DNA of 51,598 bases from an uncultured Pelagibacteraceae bacterium (lineage in GTDB: Bacteria; Pseudomonadota; Alphaproteobacteria; Pelagibacterales; Pelagibacteraceae), in the NCBI GenBank assembly GCA_902604035.1, contig CACKXG010000004.1, forward strand, positions 1 to 51,598, written 5' to 3'. The translations under genes and the position numbers were made by a program. Below, piece after piece: positions 30,277 to 41,862 of the stretch. Numbering within the stretch: the first letter of the stretch is position 1; each line of letters begins with the position of its first letter. A model generated the notes under the pieces. It was not told the DNA's origin, did no database searches, and saw only the letters and a list, made by a program, of their open reading frames with translations.

Positions 30277-30924
30277 TTAATTTTTTGCCAGCAGTGTTTC
30301 TCCTGAAATTGCTGTTTGACCAACTTTAACTAGTGGTTCATAATTTTCATAATAAACGTCTGCTCTACTGCCAAATCTAATCATACCAATTCTATCACCT
30401 TGATTTAATTCCTGATTTTTATTTGTTTCACAAACTATTCTTCTTGCAACTAATCCTGCAATTTGAACTACTACAATATCATTCCCATGCTTATCTTTAA
30501 TTTTATAATAATTTCTCTCATTATCTTCGCTTGCTTTATCCAAAGATGCATTTAAAAATTTACCTGGTTTATATAAAATGTCTTCAACAATACCTGAGCA
30601 TGGCGTTCTGTTGACATGACAATCAAAGACGTTCATAAAAATACTTATTTTTTTAAATTTTTTATTTTCTAGTCCAAGTTCTTTTGGACCGTCCACCTCT
30701 TCAACTTTAATTACTTCTCCATCAGCAGGACTAACAAGGTAGCTATCGTCTCCAATTATAACTCTTTCTGGATCTCTAAAAAAATAATAAACCCAGACAG
30801 TTAGTAAAATTCCTATTAATCCTAAAAAATTATTAATAATTAAAAAAATGATAGTTATGAATACAGCTATTACTATAAACTTGTATCCTTCAGTGTGAGT
30901 CTTTGGAAATATCTTACTAAACAT
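30277..30924 (-). CDS. psd: Phosphatidylserine decarboxylase
   Basis: YYFFRDPERVI...VSPADGEV...IFMNVFDCHVNRTPCSG...IRFGSRADVY. Confidence 0.96.
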   Translation of the reverse strand: MFSKIFPKTHTEGYKFIVIAVFITIIFLIINNFLGLIGILLTVWVYYFFRDPERVIIGDDSYLVSPADGEVIKVEEVDGPKELGLENKKFKKISIFMNVFDCHVNRTPCSGIVEDILYKPGKFLNASLDKASEDNERNYYKIKDKHGNDIVVVQIAGLVARRIVCETNKNQELNQGDRIGMIRFGSRADVYYENYEPLVKVGQTAISGETLLAKN

Positions 30925-31000
30925 ATTCTTCTATTTGCTAATTTTCGATTAATATGTATATAAAACGATCAAATTCAATTAATAAGATAATTTTTATTTA

Positions 31001-32215
31001 ATGAGCAAAATCAAGGTAAAAAACCCAGTTGTAGAGCTGGATGGCGATGAAATGACTCGTATTATATGGGAGTTCATCAAAAATAAATTAATCCTCCCTT
31101 ATTTAGATCTTGGTATCGAATATTACGATTTAGGCATGAAAAGCAGAGATAATACTGATGATCAGATTACCATCGACTCAGCGAACGCAATCAAAAAAAT
31201 TGGTGTTGGAATAAAGTGTGCAACGATTACACCTGATGAAGCAAGAGTAGAAGAATTCGATTTAAAAAAAATGTGGAGATCTCCTAACGGAACTATAAGA
31301 AATATAATTGGAGGAACAGTATTTAGAGAACCAATAATTTGTAAAAATATTCCAAAACTTGTTCCTTCTTGGACTGATCCAGTGATTATTGGAAGACATG
31401 CATTTGGTGATCAATACAGAGCAACAGACTTTAAAGTTCCTGGAAAAGGAAAAATGGAAGTGAAGTGGACATCAGAAGATGGAAAAGATGAAATTAAATA
31501 TGAAGTATTTAATTTTACAGGTCCTGGAGTGGCTTTATCAATGTACAATTTAGATAAGTCTATTGAAGACTTTGCAAGATCTTGTTTCAGTTATGGGTTA
31601 ATTAAAAAATGGCCTGTTTATATGTCTACGAAAAACACAATTCTGAAGCAATACGATGGAAGATTTAAAGATATTTTCCAAGAAATTTTCGACAAAGAAT
31701 ATAAAAGCGAATTTGAAAAAAATAATTTAACTTACGAACATAGATTAATTGATGACATGGTTGCATGTGCAATGAAATGGAGTGGAAAATATATTTGGGC
31801 TTGCAAAAATTATGATGGAGATGTGCAATCAGATACTATGGCACAAGGTTATGGATCTTTAGGATTAATGACAAGTACATTATTAACTCCAGATGGAAAA
31901 GTAATGGAAGCAGAGGCTGCACACGGAACAGTAACTAGACATTATAGAATGCATCAACAAGGAAAAGAAACCTCAACCAACCCAATCGCATCAATTTTTG
32001 CTTGGACTAGAGGGTTATCTCACAGAGGTAAATTAGATGGTAATGAAGAACTGATCAAATTTGCACAAACTTTAGAAAAAGTTTGTATAGAGTGTGTAGA
32101 AAGTGGATCAATGACAAAAGATTTAGCAATTCTTGTAGGTCCAAATAGTAAATTCTTAACTACAAATCAATTTTTAGATGAAATTGATGGTAATTTAAAA
32201 AAAAAATTAAACTAA
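31001..32215 (+). CDS. icd: NADP-dependent isocitrate dehydrogenase
   Basis: [59 protein letters not shown]. Confidence 0.97.
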   Translation: MSKIKVKNPVVELDGDEMTRIIWEFIKNKLILPYLDLGIEYYDLGMKSRDNTDDQITIDSANAIKKIGVGIKCATITPDEARVEEFDLKKMWRSPNGTIRNIIGGTVFREPIICKNIPKLVPSWTDPVIIGRHAFGDQYRATDFKVPGKGKMEVKWTSEDGKDEIKYEVFNFTGPGVALSMYNLDKSIEDFARSCFSYGLIKKWPVYMSTKNTILKQYDGRFKDIFQEIFDKEYKSEFEKNNLTYEHRLIDDMVACAMKWSGKYIWACKNYDGDVQSDTMAQGYGSLGLMTSTLLTPDGKVMEAEAAHGTVTRHYRMHQQGKETSTNPIASIFAWTRGLSHRGKLDGNEELIKFAQTLEKVCIECVESGSMTKDLAILVGPNSKFLTTNQFLDEIDGNLKKKLN

Positions 32216-34873
32216 ACCCTTAAGCTTTTCAAAAGCTTCTTCAATTTTTGACTGGTCTTGTCCACCAGCTTGAGCAAAGTCTTTTCTGCCTCCACCACCT
32301 TTTCCACCAATTATTTCAGATCCAACTTTAACAAATTGAACTGCATCAAACTTGCTTGTTAAATTATCTGTTACTCCAACAGCTAATCCAACCTTGTCAT
32401 CTTTATTTGCAAAAACTACTACAATACCTTCACCTAAATCTTTTTTACCTTTATCTACAAGTTTTCTTAATTCTTTTGGAGGCAATCCATCTATTTTTTG
32501 AAGTCTTAACTTAACTCCGTTAATTTTTTCATCTTTTATAATATTTTTTGATTTGTCCACTAAAATTGTATTTACTGAGATAATCTCTAATTGTTTAGTT
32601 AAATTTTTTATTAAAGTTTTCTGGTCAGTTTCTTCTAAACTTGGTTTTCCTCCCAATTTAATAATTTGCTGACTTAATTCTTTAATTTTTTCCTCATCTT
32701 TTTCTGCAGATAGGTTTGATAATTTTTCTTTATTTTTTAAATATTCCTCTAATTGTTTGTCTCTCAAAGCCTCAATTCTTCTAACCCCTGCAGCAATTGA
32801 AGACTGACTGACAATCTTAAATTTACCAATATCTCCAGTGTTTTTAACGTGTGTTCCACCACACAACTCTGTTGAAAAATACTTTCCATCCTCGTCTCCC
32901 ATTGAAAGAACCCTTACTTCATCGCCGTATTTTTCACCAAATAATGCTAGAGCACCATTTTCAACTGCCTCATCAGGTGTCATTAGTCTAGTTTTTACAT
33001 CAGATTTTTTGGACACCATTTTGTTTACAAATTCTTCTATTTTATCAATTTCTTCATTCAAAATAGGCTTCATATGACTGAAATCAAATCGCAATCTACT
33101 TGGCTCTACTAAAGATCCTTTTTGAGTTACATGAGTACCTAGAACTCTTCGTAAAGATTCATGTAGCAGATGGGTTGCTGAGTGATAAGCACGAGTATTA
33201 TCCCTTCTTTCTACATCAATTTTTAACTCTACACTTTCTTGTAGTTTTATAGATCCACTCTTAACCTTTCCATAATGCACAAATAAATCTCCTAGTTTTT
33301 TTTGGACATCAGTTACTTCAAATTTAAAATCATTTGATACTATTTCACCAGTATCACCAACCTGACCTCCAGACTCACCATAGAAAGGAGTTTGATTTAC
33401 TATAATCATTCCTTCATCATTTTCTTTTAACTGATCTACTTCTTTGTTGTCTTTTAAAAGAGACAACACGACACCTTCAGCTTGATTAGTTTCGTATCCT
33501 AAAAATTCAGTTGCTTCTAATTTATCTTTTATTCCAAACCAGATATCTTCAACCGCAGCATCACCAGAACCTTTCCAATTTTTCTTTGCAAGTTCTCTAC
33601 TTTCCTTCATTAAAGATTGAAACTTTTCAGTATCAATTGACATTGATTTGTTTCTTAAAATATCTTCAGTAAGATCTAATGGGAAGCCATAAGTGTCATA
33701 TAATTTAAAAGCTACTTCACCCGGCAAAACTTTATCTATTTTAGATATTTCGTCATTTAAAATTTTTATTCCTCTATCTAATAGAACTAAGAATTTTTCT
33801 TCTTCCATTTTCAAAGTTTCTTTGATTAAAGATTCGGCTCTAACTATCTCTGGATAGTTTCCTGACATTTCATTTTTAAGCGTATCAAACAAATTATAAA
33901 AAACTGGTTCCTTAGATCCAAGTAAATGAGAATGTCTCATCCCTCTTCTCATTATTCTTCGAAGAACATATCCTCTTCCTTCATTAGAAGGTAAAACTCC
34001 TTCAGCAATTAAAAATGAACTAGCTCTTAAATGATCAGCGATTACTCTAAAACTTGAAAGATTAGATTTATCCGATTTAACTTTTACAATTTCTGAAGCT
34101 GAATTAATTATTTTTTTAAAATGATCAGTTTCATAATTATCATGTGTACCCTGAAGTAGAGCTGCTATTCGCTCAAGTCCCATTCCTGTATCAACAGATG
34201 GTTTTGGAAGATTTATTCTTTTATCTTTTGTAACTTGTTCAAATTGCATAAAGACCAAGTTCCAAATTTCTATAAATCTATCTCCATCTTCATCTTTAGA
34301 GCCTGGCAATCCTCCGGGTAAATGATCTCCATGATCAAAGAATATTTCAGAACATGGTCCACATGGACCTGTCTCACCCATTGACCAAAAATTATCTGAT
34401 GTAGAAATTCTAATTATTCTATCATCGCTAAAACCCGCTATTTTCTTCCAAAAATTGAAGGCCTCATCGTCTTCATGAAATACAGTTACATAAAGTCTGT
34501 TTTTATCTATTCCAAAATCTTTTGTAATTAAGTTCCAAGCATAATGAATTGCTTGCTCTTTAAAATAATCACCAAAAGAAAAATTTCCCAACATTTCAAA
34601 AAATGTATGATGACGAGGCGTGTAACCAACATTTTCTAAATCGTTATGCTTACCACCTGCCCTTACACATTTTTGTGAAGTTGTAGCTCTTACATAATCT
34701 CTTTTTTCTAAACCTGTGAAAACATTCTTAAACTGGACCATTCCAGAATTGGCAAACATCAATGTAGGATCGTTGTTGGGAACTAAATTACTAGATTCCA
34801 CAATCTTGTGATCGTTCTTTTGAAAATACTTTAAGAAAGTATTTCTTATTTCATTGAGTGTTTTGTCTGCCAT
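32207..34873 (-). CDS. alaS: Alanyl-tRNA synthetase
   Basis: 888 aa; [72 protein letters not shown]. Confidence 0.98.
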   Translation of the reverse strand: MADKTLNEIRNTFLKYFQKNDHKIVESSNLVPNNDPTLMFANSGMVQFKNVFTGLEKRDYVRATTSQKCVRAGGKHNDLENVGYTPRHHTFFEMLGNFSFGDYFKEQAIHYAWNLITKDFGIDKNRLYVTVFHEDDEAFNFWKKIAGFSDDRIIRISTSDNFWSMGETGPCGPCSEIFFDHGDHLPGGLPGSKDEDGDRFIEIWNLVFMQFEQVTKDKRINLPKPSVDTGMGLERIAALLQGTHDNYETDHFKKIINSASEIVKVKSDKSNLSSFRVIADHLRASSFLIAEGVLPSNEGRGYVLRRIMRRGMRHSHLLGSKEPVFYNLFDTLKNEMSGNYPEIVRAESLIKETLKMEEEKFLVLLDRGIKILNDEISKIDKVLPGEVAFKLYDTYGFPLDLTEDILRNKSMSIDTEKFQSLMKESRELAKKNWKGSGDAAVEDIWFGIKDKLEATEFLGYETNQAEGVVLSLLKDNKEVDQLKENDEGMIIVNQTPFYGESGGQVGDTGEIVSNDFKFEVTDVQKKLGDLFVHYGKVKSGSIKLQESVELKIDVERRDNTRAYHSATHLLHESLRRVLGTHVTQKGSLVEPSRLRFDFSHMKPILNEEIDKIEEFVNKMVSKKSDVKTRLMTPDEAVENGALALFGEKYGDEVRVLSMGDEDGKYFSTELCGGTHVKNTGDIGKFKIVSQSSIAAGVRRIEALRDKQLEEYLKNKEKLSNLSAEKDEEKIKELSQQIIKLGGKPSLEETDQKTLIKNLTKQLEIISVNTILVDKSKNIIKDEKINGVKLRLQKIDGLPPKELRKLVDKGKKDLGEGIVVVFANKDDKVGLAVGVTDNLTSKFDAVQFVKVGSEIIGGKGGGGRKDFAQAGGQDQSKIEEAFEKLKGLV

Positions 34874-34920
34874 ATTTTTAAAATACAGCTTTTTTATTCT
34901 ATGTCTAGATATCGAAGGGA

Positions 34921-34948
34921 AAAAAGGCGCTTAAATTAAGCGCCTTTT
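34921..34948 (-). terminator. Rho-independent terminator downstream of recA
   Basis: AAAAGGCGCTTAAATTAAGCGCCTTTT: perfect GGCGCTTAA/TTAAGCGCC inverted repeat with flanking A/T tracts, between recA stop and alaS start. Confidence 0.85.
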
Positions 34949-34966
34949 ATTAATAAAGATGACCTA

Positions 34967-36121
34967 TTAATTCTTTTTAGATGGAGGAGTAGCTTCTGCT
35001 TTTTCAGCTTCTTCTTTTTCAGCTACTTTCTTTTCTTTCTCCAATTTTTCAGGATCAATTGGATTTCCTTCAATTTTCTTAGAAATCACACCTGCTTTTT
35101 CTCTAATTGCCATTTCAATCTCTGCAGCAACTTTAGGGTTTTGAGCTAAATAAGTCTTAGCATTCTCTCTGCCTTGACCAATCTTCTCACCTTTGTAAGC
35201 ATACCATGCACCTGATTTTTCAATTATATCTGCTTTAGAACCAAGATCGACTAATTCACCCATCTTGCTAATTCCTCTTCCATACATCAAATCAAATTCA
35301 ACAACTTTAAATGGTGGTGCTACTTTATTCTTAACTACCTTCACTCTTGTAGAGTTACCAATAATTTCGTCTTTATCTTTAATGGCACCAATTCTTCTAA
35401 TATCCATTCTCACAGATGAGTAAAATTTAAGTGCATTACCACCTGATGTTGTCTCTGGACTTCCAAACATAACTCCAATTTTCATTCTGATTTGGTTAAT
35501 GAAAATCATCATTGTGTTTGTATTTGAAATTGAGCTTGTTAATTTTCTTAAAGCCTGACTCATTAATCTTGATTGAAGACCAACATGATGATCTCCCATT
35601 TCGCCATCAATTTCAGCTTTTGGTGTTAAAGCTGCAACAGAGTCGATGACGATTACTGAAATAGAGCCTGATTTTACTAGTGTATCAGCAATTTCTAATG
35701 CTTGTTCACCAGTATCTGGTTGTGAAATTAAAAGTTCTTCGGTGTTTACACCTAATTTTTTTGCGTAAACTGGATCTAATGCGTGTTCTGCATCAACGAA
35801 TGCACAAATTCCACCGCTCTTTTGAGCTTCAGCAACAACTTGTAATGCTAATGTTGTTTTTCCAGATGACTCTGGTCCGTAAACTTCAATAATTCTTCCT
35901 TTTGGTAATCCACCAATACCTAAAGCTAAGTCAAGACTTAAAGAACCTGTTGAAACAGACTCGATATCCATCGCTCTCTTTTCACCCAACTTCATTACAG
36001 AGCCTTTTCCAAAATTATCTGTAATTTGAGCTATTGCAGCGTCTAGCGCTTTGTTCTTTTCTTTAACGTCCATTTCTTGATCTTTAGTAGATTTAACTAC
36101 TTTTAGGTTATTTTTCGTCAT
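34967..36121 (-). CDS. recA: Recombinase RecA
   Basis: [63 protein letters not shown]. Confidence 0.98.
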   Translation of the reverse strand: MTKNNLKVVKSTKDQEMDVKEKNKALDAAIAQITDNFGKGSVMKLGEKRAMDIESVSTGSLSLDLALGIGGLPKGRIIEVYGPESSGKTTLALQVVAEAQKSGGICAFVDAEHALDPVYAKKLGVNTEELLISQPDTGEQALEIADTLVKSGSISVIVIDSVAALTPKAEIDGEMGDHHVGLQSRLMSQALRKLTSSISNTNTMMIFINQIRMKIGVMFGSPETTSGGNALKFYSSVRMDIRRIGAIKDKDEIIGNSTRVKVVKNKVAPPFKVVEFDLMYGRGISKMGELVDLGSKADIIEKSGAWYAYKGEKIGQGRENAKTYLAQNPKVAAEIEMAIREKAGVISKKIEGNPIDPEKLEKEKKVAEKEEAEKAEATPPSKKN

Positions 36122-36170
36122 TTTTTGCCTCTTTTTTTAAATTTTTTAACACTCGAATCATGAAATAAAT

Positions 36171-36185
36171 GTACACATTTTGTTC
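36171..36185 (-). promoter_or_regulatory. Putative SOS/LexA-type operator upstream of recA
   Basis: Plus-strand GTAC-ACATTTT-GTTC, one mismatch to the alphaproteobacterial GTTC-N7-GTTC box; 50 nt upstream of the recA ATG. Confidence 0.5.
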
Positions 36186-36228
36186 TCATTAGCAATATAT
36201 TTATTTTTTGCCCCTAAAAATCAAATAA

Positions 36229-37521
36229 TTACTTAAGTTTTAGATATTGGCTATTAAGCAAGCCTACTGCTTTAAGCAGATTATATTGGGCCATTAGATA
36301 GTTTTTCTCAGAATTTGCTAAAGAAATCTGAGCAGAAAGTAATAAAGCATTAGATTGGATAACATCTAAAGTAGTTCTAGAACCTCTTTCATATTCTGCA
36401 GCTATTCCTTCATTAGCTATTTCAGCAGCATTTACTTGAACCCTAACTGAATTTAAAAAACTTTCAGAAGACTCTAAACTAGACCAAGCACTTGCTACAT
36501 TTGTTTCATTTGTTCTTACAGCATCATCCAACAATAATCTTTTTCTTGTAGTTAAATTTGAATTTTTATTAATAGTTGATCTCTTTTTTCCACCTGAATA
36601 AAAAGGCCAACTAATTTCTGCTTTTAATATATCTTTTTCTCTCTCATCATAAGTAGAACTAAGGTCTTCAGTATAAGATCTTTCTAAAGATAAAGAAGCA
36701 GTTGGTTTTAAATCTGATTCTGAGATAGCTAATTCTTTCTCTGCTTTGGCTAAATCAAATTTTGCTATTTGAATATCAGGGTTGTTTTGTTTTGAAAGAT
36801 TAATTGCCTCGTTTAAAGTGCTTGGTATACTAACTATCGCATTTGAATTTTTTTGTAATTGATTTGGATCACTGAGTTTACCGATTATGTTTTCATAGTT
36901 AAGTTTACTGATTAATAAGTCACTTTTAGCTTTAGCAAATTGTGCTTGAGCCCCTGCAAGCGATGACTCAGATTGTGCTAAATCAGTATTTGTAATTTGA
37001 CCTCTGTCTCTTCTAATTTTATCATTTTCAACTTGTCTAATTAAAAGATTTAAATTTTTAGCGTTAATATCTAGCGTTTCTCTAGCTAGAATTAAATTTG
37101 TAAATGCATCAATTGCTTTGTGTAAAATATCCTGTTCTTTTTTAACTAACTGTGCTTTTGCTAAATCTAAAGCAGTAATATTTTTTTGAAGTGTAAGATC
37201 TCTACCAAAATCTAACAATGTTTGTTCTAACTTGATCGAGGTAGTTAATGGATCTACATCAGTTACACTTGCATCACCTCCACTTTGATTTATAAGTTTA
37301 TTTGTATCTTCAATACTTTTGGATCCTTTTAAAGTTAAAGAAGGTTTGTAATCCGCTTTTGCAATATTTACATCTTCTTCAGAAACTTTAATATTTTCTC
37401 TTTCAGCGTTTAATTGAATATTATTTTTATAGGTTTGATTTAATGCATCAAGAAGCGTAACTGCGAAAGCGTTAGTAAAATAGAATATCGATGCGATAAC
37501 TATGATAAATATTTTTTTCAT
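36229..37521 (-). CDS. tolC: TolC-family outer membrane efflux protein
   Basis: Signal peptide; TLLDALNQTYKNNIQLNAERENIKVSEEDVNIAKADYKPSLTL; GSRTTLDVIQSNALLLSAQISLANSEKNYLMAQYNLLKAVG. Confidence 0.92.
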   Translation of the reverse strand: MKKIFIIVIASIFYFTNAFAVTLLDALNQTYKNNIQLNAERENIKVSEEDVNIAKADYKPSLTLKGSKSIEDTNKLINQSGGDASVTDVDPLTTSIKLEQTLLDFGRDLTLQKNITALDLAKAQLVKKEQDILHKAIDAFTNLILARETLDINAKNLNLLIRQVENDKIRRDRGQITNTDLAQSESSLAGAQAQFAKAKSDLLISKLNYENIIGKLSDPNQLQKNSNAIVSIPSTLNEAINLSKQNNPDIQIAKFDLAKAEKELAISESDLKPTASLSLERSYTEDLSSTYDEREKDILKAEISWPFYSGGKKRSTINKNSNLTTRKRLLLDDAVRTNETNVASAWSSLESSESFLNSVRVQVNAAEIANEGIAAEYERGSRTTLDVIQSNALLLSAQISLANSEKNYLMAQYNLLKAVGLLNSQYLKLK

Positions 37522-38447
37522 TTCGATTTATATACAGCAGTTTTAATTTGATGGTTACTATTTAAATTTAAAATTATAGAGGCATATTTAGGCATATGTT
37601 TAAACATATTTTGAGTAATTCTTTGGTAAGTTTGCATAAAGTTAATTACATCCCCTTTACTCATTATTTTATGACCACCTTTTTTCTTTGTTTTTAACCA
37701 TAGTTTGTGTTCCTGCTTTAATCTCCACTTTTGTAATAAACTAAAGTTTTTTGCTTTTAAGTAAATCATACAATTTAACTGAGAATATAGCTTTTTATAT
37801 TTAGTTTTTAGTTGTTGATTAACATATTTTCTCCAAACCAGTTTATGATCATTTGCTTTTTCCATAGAATTAATAGATTTTTTTAATGTCTTATTAGTTT
37901 CTGCTCTTGCCCCAACACACCATCCTTCAAAAATAATAACATCAGGTCTTTTATTAATTTTGTTCCATTTATTTTTTGGAAATCTGTCATCAATTGCCTT
38001 ATTAAAATTTGGCAACTTCATATTTTTAAATTTTTTTGCTTTAGATTTTTTAAAGAAATCCAACATCATATTGATATCATGAGTTCCAGGAACGCCTCTA
38101 GTAAGTAACATTGGGTGTACTTTTTTTGATAAAGCTATTCTTTCTTTTCTAGTTTTATAAAAATCATCAATAGAGATCTTGAATACTTTCAATTTAAAAT
38201 ACTTTTCTAATATTATCTTTATTATGGAGCTAATAGTTGTTTTGCCTGTTCCTTGACCTCCAGCTAATCCAACAAAGTAAGGTTTTTTGTTATCTGCTTT
38301 TTTTGAAATCCAAAAACATATTGGGATTAAATAATTTTTGATCATCCCCTCTTTATTGCCAAACTTTTCGGTTGAAGTTTCTTGTGATTTAATAAATTTA
38401 AAACAATCTTTTTTAACTTTCTTAAAACACTCTTCAGATAATTTCAT
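37518..38447 (-). CDS. D-glycerate 3-kinase-like P-loop kinase
   Basis: GLAGGQGTGKTTISSII Walker A; SIDDFYKTRKER; HPMLLTRGVPGTHD; IFEGWCVGARAE. Start trimmed to MKLSEECF, since the ORF-track start overlaps the upstream gene. Confidence 0.85.
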   Translation of the reverse strand: MKLSEECFKKVKKDCFKFIKSQETSTEKFGNKEGMIKNYLIPICFWISKKADNKKPYFVGLAGGQGTGKTTISSIIKIILEKYFKLKVFKISIDDFYKTRKERIALSKKVHPMLLTRGVPGTHDINMMLDFFKKSKAKKFKNMKLPNFNKAIDDRFPKNKWNKINKRPDVIIFEGWCVGARAETNKTLKKSINSMEKANDHKLVWRKYVNQQLKTKYKKLYSQLNCMIYLKAKNFSLLQKWRLKQEHKLWLKTKKKGGHKIMSKGDVINFMQTYQRITQNMFKHMPKYASIILNLNSNHQIKTAVYKSK

Positions 38448-38454
38448 TGAACTT

Positions 38455-38820
38455 TTATTTTTCTTGATCCATTGGATGGTTAAGACCATCAAAGAAAGCT
38501 ACCTCTTTTAAATCTTCCACTTTAACTTCATCCACACAACCTAAGTTAAAACCAGTCATCGCTGGTGCACTTCTAGGATTGTGATGAGTGTAAATTCCAC
38601 ATTCATTACAAAAGTAATGGTTAGCAACTTTAGTATGGTATTGATAAAGTTTTAATTTATCTTGTCCTTTAGTAACTTTAAAATCTTCATTTTTAACCAT
38701 ACCCATCGTTGCATTTTTTCTTTTACAAATAGAGCAATTACATCTTACAATTTTTACTAATTCATTAATTGTAGCATTAATTTTTGCCTCAACCGCTCCA
38801 CAATGACAATTTAGTTTCAT
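38455..38820 (-). CDS. GFA (glutathione-dependent formaldehyde-activating) family protein
   Basis: CHCGAVEAKI...CNCSICKRKNATMG...NHYFCNECGIYTHHNPRS cysteine pattern. Confidence 0.88.
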   Translation of the reverse strand: MKLNCHCGAVEAKINATINELVKIVRCNCSICKRKNATMGMVKNEDFKVTKGQDKLKLYQYHTKVANHYFCNECGIYTHHNPRSAPAMTGFNLGCVDEVKVEDLKEVAFFDGLNHPMDQEK

Positions 38821-38832
38821 ATAACTCCTTTT

Positions 38833-39216
38833 TTATTTTAAAATACTTTTAGCTGCAATCTTATTTCCATCTAAATCACGAATATATCCATAATAATTTC
38901 CATCTTTTCTCACTCCTGGAGCTCCCTCATCTGTTGCACCTTTTGAGATTGCAATTTCATAAAATTTTTCAACAGCTTCTTTATTATCTGCTAATAAAGT
39001 TATTTGGGTTCCGTTACCAAACGTTGCATCTTTTCCATTTACAGGATGTGTTACATAAAATTGTACTTTCTCTGGATCACTTGAATGAGCGTAACCAAGA
39101 TATTTTTGTGTTTTCAAAACTCTTTTTAATTTCAAAGGTTCAAATACAGCATCATAAAAATCACCTGATTTTTCATGATCATCAGAACCAACCATCACAA
39201 AATCTAAAATATTCAT
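38833..39216 (-). CDS. VOC/glyoxalase superfamily protein
   Basis: MNILDFVMVGSDDHEKSGDFYDAVFEPL; GYIRDLDGNKIAA. Confidence 0.85.
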   Translation of the reverse strand: MNILDFVMVGSDDHEKSGDFYDAVFEPLKLKRVLKTQKYLGYAHSSDPEKVQFYVTHPVNGKDATFGNGTQITLLADNKEAVEKFYEIAISKGATDEGAPGVRKDGNYYGYIRDLDGNKIAAKSILK

Positions 39217-39219
39217 GAT

Positions 39220-39414
39220 TTATTTATTATATACCTCGTAAACTTTTTCTCTTTCACTTTTGTTCATTCCTTTAGTTTCTTCTATAAACTTATTTCTTAA
39301 TTCTCTTGTTTTTAATATGAAGAAACAAACGGTATCTTTACTATGGTAAACTGCTTTTAATTCATCATCTATTTCGTTTAACTCTTCTGGAATATCGGCT
39401 TTAATACAAATCAT
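39220..39414 (-). CDS. Small hypothetical protein (64 aa)
   Basis: Complete ORF in a co-directional run, 3 nt from the VOC gene; no recognised motif. Confidence 0.55.
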   Translation of the reverse strand: MICIKADIPEELNEIDDELKAVYHSKDTVCFFILKTRELRNKFIEETKGMNKSEREKVYEVYNK

Positions 39415-39497
39415 AAATTTCCTTTATAAATCACTTTAAGACTACTTATTGTAAAACTTATCCACATGTCCACCAAATGTTGTTTTCGATGTTCACG

Positions 39498-39518
39498 TTT
39501 TGATTCACTTTTGATTCA
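39498..39518 (+). repeat. Perfect 10-nt direct repeat TTTTGATTCA-c-TTTTGATTCA upstream of umuD
   Basis: Read directly: GTTCACG TTTTGATTCAC TTTTGATTCAG, 11-nt period. Confidence 0.85.
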
Positions 39519-39574
39519 GTTACAGACTCAAAATACAAACTCTTGAGTGTATTGTATAAATGGTCTATAAATTA

Positions 39575-39589
39575 GAACAAAACAAGAAC
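39575..39589 (+). promoter_or_regulatory. Putative SOS box, GAAC-N7-GAAC (reverse complement of GTTC-N7-GTTC), abutting the likely umuD start
   Basis: GAAC AAAACAA GAAC then ATG at 39590; TATAAA at 39555-39560 could be the -10. Confidence 0.55.
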
Positions 39590-39985
39590 ATGAAACTAAC
39601 AATCCCTTATTATCTACATAAAGCAGGCGCTGGCTTTCCTTCCCCTGCTACTGATTATATCGAAGAAGATATTGATCTGAACATGCATTTAATAAGAAAT
39701 GTTCCAGCAACTTTCATCATCAGAGTTCAAGGTAAATCCATGGTCGACGTTGGAATTAATGATGGTGACTTATTGGTAGTTGATAAAAGTTTAAAACCAA
39801 AAAACTTTTCAACAGTGATTGCAAATGTTCATGATGAGCTTGTGGTTAAAACTTTAGTTCAAGAACGAGATAAAAAGTTTTTAACTTCTGGATCTAAAGA
39901 GTTTTCTGACAGAATTTTAATTAACGAAGAACAAGATATTTTTATTTGGGGGGTTGTTACTTATGTCATCCATTCAACATACTAA
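39590..39985 (+). CDS. umuD: UmuD-like S24 peptidase (translesion polymerase subunit)
   Basis: [56 protein letters not shown]. Start at 39590 preferred over ORF-track start 39560. Confidence 0.92.
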   Translation: MKLTIPYYLHKAGAGFPSPATDYIEEDIDLNMHLIRNVPATFIIRVQGKSMVDVGINDGDLLVVDKSLKPKNFSTVIANVHDELVVKTLVQERDKKFLTSGSKEFSDRILINEEQDIFIWGVVTYVIHSTY

Positions 39986-41240
39986 AAAAATAGCATTAAT
40001 TGATTGTAATTCTTTTTATGTTTCTTGTGAAAGATTATTCAATCCTAAAATAAAAAGAAAGCCTGTTGTTGTTTTATCTAACAATGATGGTTGTATTATT
40101 TCAAGATCAAATGAAGCAAAAGCTTTAGGGATTAAAATGGGTGAGCCTTACTTTAAAGCAAAAGATATTATTCTTAAAAATAAAGTTGAAGTTTTCTCGT
40201 CAAACTATTCTTTATATGGAGATTTATCAAGAAGAGTGATGCGAACTCTTAAAAGATTTAATTCAGAAATAGAAGTTTACTCCATTGATGAAGCTTTTTT
40301 AGATTTATCAAACTTTCCTGATAGTGAAGTAGAGAAAGTTGGAAAAGAAATTAGAGAAACAGTTTTACAATGGACAGGTATTCCAACAAGTATTGGAATA
40401 GCTAATACAAAAACTTTAAGTAAAGTTGCAAATCATATTGCAAAGAAAAAACAATCAGGGGTAACAAGCTTAATTGGAATTGAAAACTTAGATCCTATTT
40501 TAGAAAAAGTTGAAATCAATGATGTCTGGGGTGTTGGTAGACAGCTAACAAAGTTTTATCAAAAGCATGGAATTTATAATGCTAAACAATTAAAAAACAA
40601 ATCCAACACTTGGATCAAAAAATCTTCAAATGTTCTAAGTTCGAGAACTGCAATGGAGCTGAGAGGAGTTTCTTGTATAGGTTTAGAGACAACTACCACC
40701 AAAAGAAAGAGCTGTGTTGTTTCAAGGTCATTTGGAAAAAGAATTGAAACGTTTCAAGAGTTAAAAGAAGCAGTTGCTAATTATTGTTTAAATGCATCTG
40801 AAAAAATTAGATCAGAGTCTTTAGTTGCAAAAGCAATTACAGTATTTGTTAGAACTAGTCCTTTCCAAAGAAACTTTGGATATTATTCAAACGCAAAGAC
40901 AGTTGATTTTCCAATTGCAACAAACAACAGTATTGAAACAGTTAAGACAGCAGTTTCAATACTTGAGAGTATTTTTAAAAGTGGTTACCGTTATCAAAAA
41001 GCAGGTGTGATGCTAACAGGATTATCGAATGCTAGTGATAAAACAAATTTATTTACATCTGAAAAGGATGAAAAAATAAATAGCTTAATGCGATCAATTG
41101 ATAATACTAATCATCGATACGGAAGATCGACTTTGAGCGTTGCAAGTGCCGGTGTTCATAAGAAGTGGAATATGCGAAGGCAGTATTCTTCTAAAATTGA
41201 TACAGCTGATTTCTATTGTTTACCAACGATTAGAGCATAA
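39963..41240 (+). CDS. umuC: UmuC, Y-family DNA polymerase V catalytic subunit
   Basis: [63 protein letters not shown]. Confidence 0.95.
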   Translation: MSSIQHTKKIALIDCNSFYVSCERLFNPKIKRKPVVVLSNNDGCIISRSNEAKALGIKMGEPYFKAKDIILKNKVEVFSSNYSLYGDLSRRVMRTLKRFNSEIEVYSIDEAFLDLSNFPDSEVEKVGKEIRETVLQWTGIPTSIGIANTKTLSKVANHIAKKKQSGVTSLIGIENLDPILEKVEINDVWGVGRQLTKFYQKHGIYNAKQLKNKSNTWIKKSSNVLSSRTAMELRGVSCIGLETTTTKRKSCVVSRSFGKRIETFQELKEAVANYCLNASEKIRSESLVAKAITVFVRTSPFQRNFGYYSNAKTVDFPIATNNSIETVKTAVSILESIFKSGYRYQKAGVMLTGLSNASDKTNLFTSEKDEKINSLMRSIDNTNHRYGRSTLSVASAGVHKKWNMRRQYSSKIDTADFYCLPTIRA

Positions 41241-41250
41241 TAAAAAAACT

Positions 41251-41862
41251 CTATAGTCCACCTGATGAAAATAAGAATTTAGCAACATCTTCAACACCGA
41301 TTTGTTTTTTCATCTGACAAAAAACATAAGGTAAGCCATTTCGGGCCTTTTTTACGTCTTCTTTCATGGTTTCCAGATTAACTTCTACATGAGGAGCTAA
41401 ATCTGTCTTGTTAATAATTAACAAGTCTGATTTTTGAATGGCAGGGCCACCTTTTCTAGGGATATCTCCACCCATACCAACGTCAATAACATAAATAGAT
41501 AGATCAACTAATTCAGGACTAAAAGTTGCTGCTAAATTATCTCCACCAGACTCGATTAAAATCAAATCAAGATCAGGAAATTTTTTTTTCATATTTTCTA
41601 CAGCAAGCATATTAATTGAAGCATCTTCACGGATTGCTGTATGTGGACATCCTCCTGTTTCAACTCCTTTAATTCTTTCAAGAGGTAAAGCTTGAACTTT
41701 CATTAAAAATTCTGCATCCTCTTTTGTATAAATATCGTTTGATATTACAGCCATAGAAATTTTCTTTGATAAAAATTTACACAATTCAGCTGTTAAACTT
41801 GTCTTCCCTGCACCAACGGGTCCACCTATTCCAACTTTTAATGGTCCATTTATATTTTTCAT
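41251..41862 (-). CDS. ureG: Urease accessory GTPase UreG
   Basis: [64 protein letters not shown]. Confidence 0.98.
   Translation of the reverse strand: MKNINGPLKVGIGGPVGAGKTSLTAELCKFLSKKISMAVISNDIYTKEDAEFLMKVQALPLERIKGVETGGCPHTAIREDASINMLAVENMKKKFPDLDLILIESGGDNLAATFSPELVDLSIYVIDVGMGGDIPRKGGPAIQKSDLLIINKTDLAPHVEVNLETMKEDVKKARNGLPYVFCQMKKQIGVEDVAKFLFSSGGL

Noticed and set aside
39415-39559. Largest intergenic gap examined as a possible tRNA or small RNA gene
   Set aside because: No cloverleaf, T-loop GTTCRANNC motif in context, or terminator seen; better explained as regulatory DNA for umuDC.
39560-39589. Upstream ATG of umuD as the true start
   Set aside because: The extra ten residues do not resemble UmuD N-termini, and the ATG overlaps a likely -10 box; 39590 fits better, though not proven.
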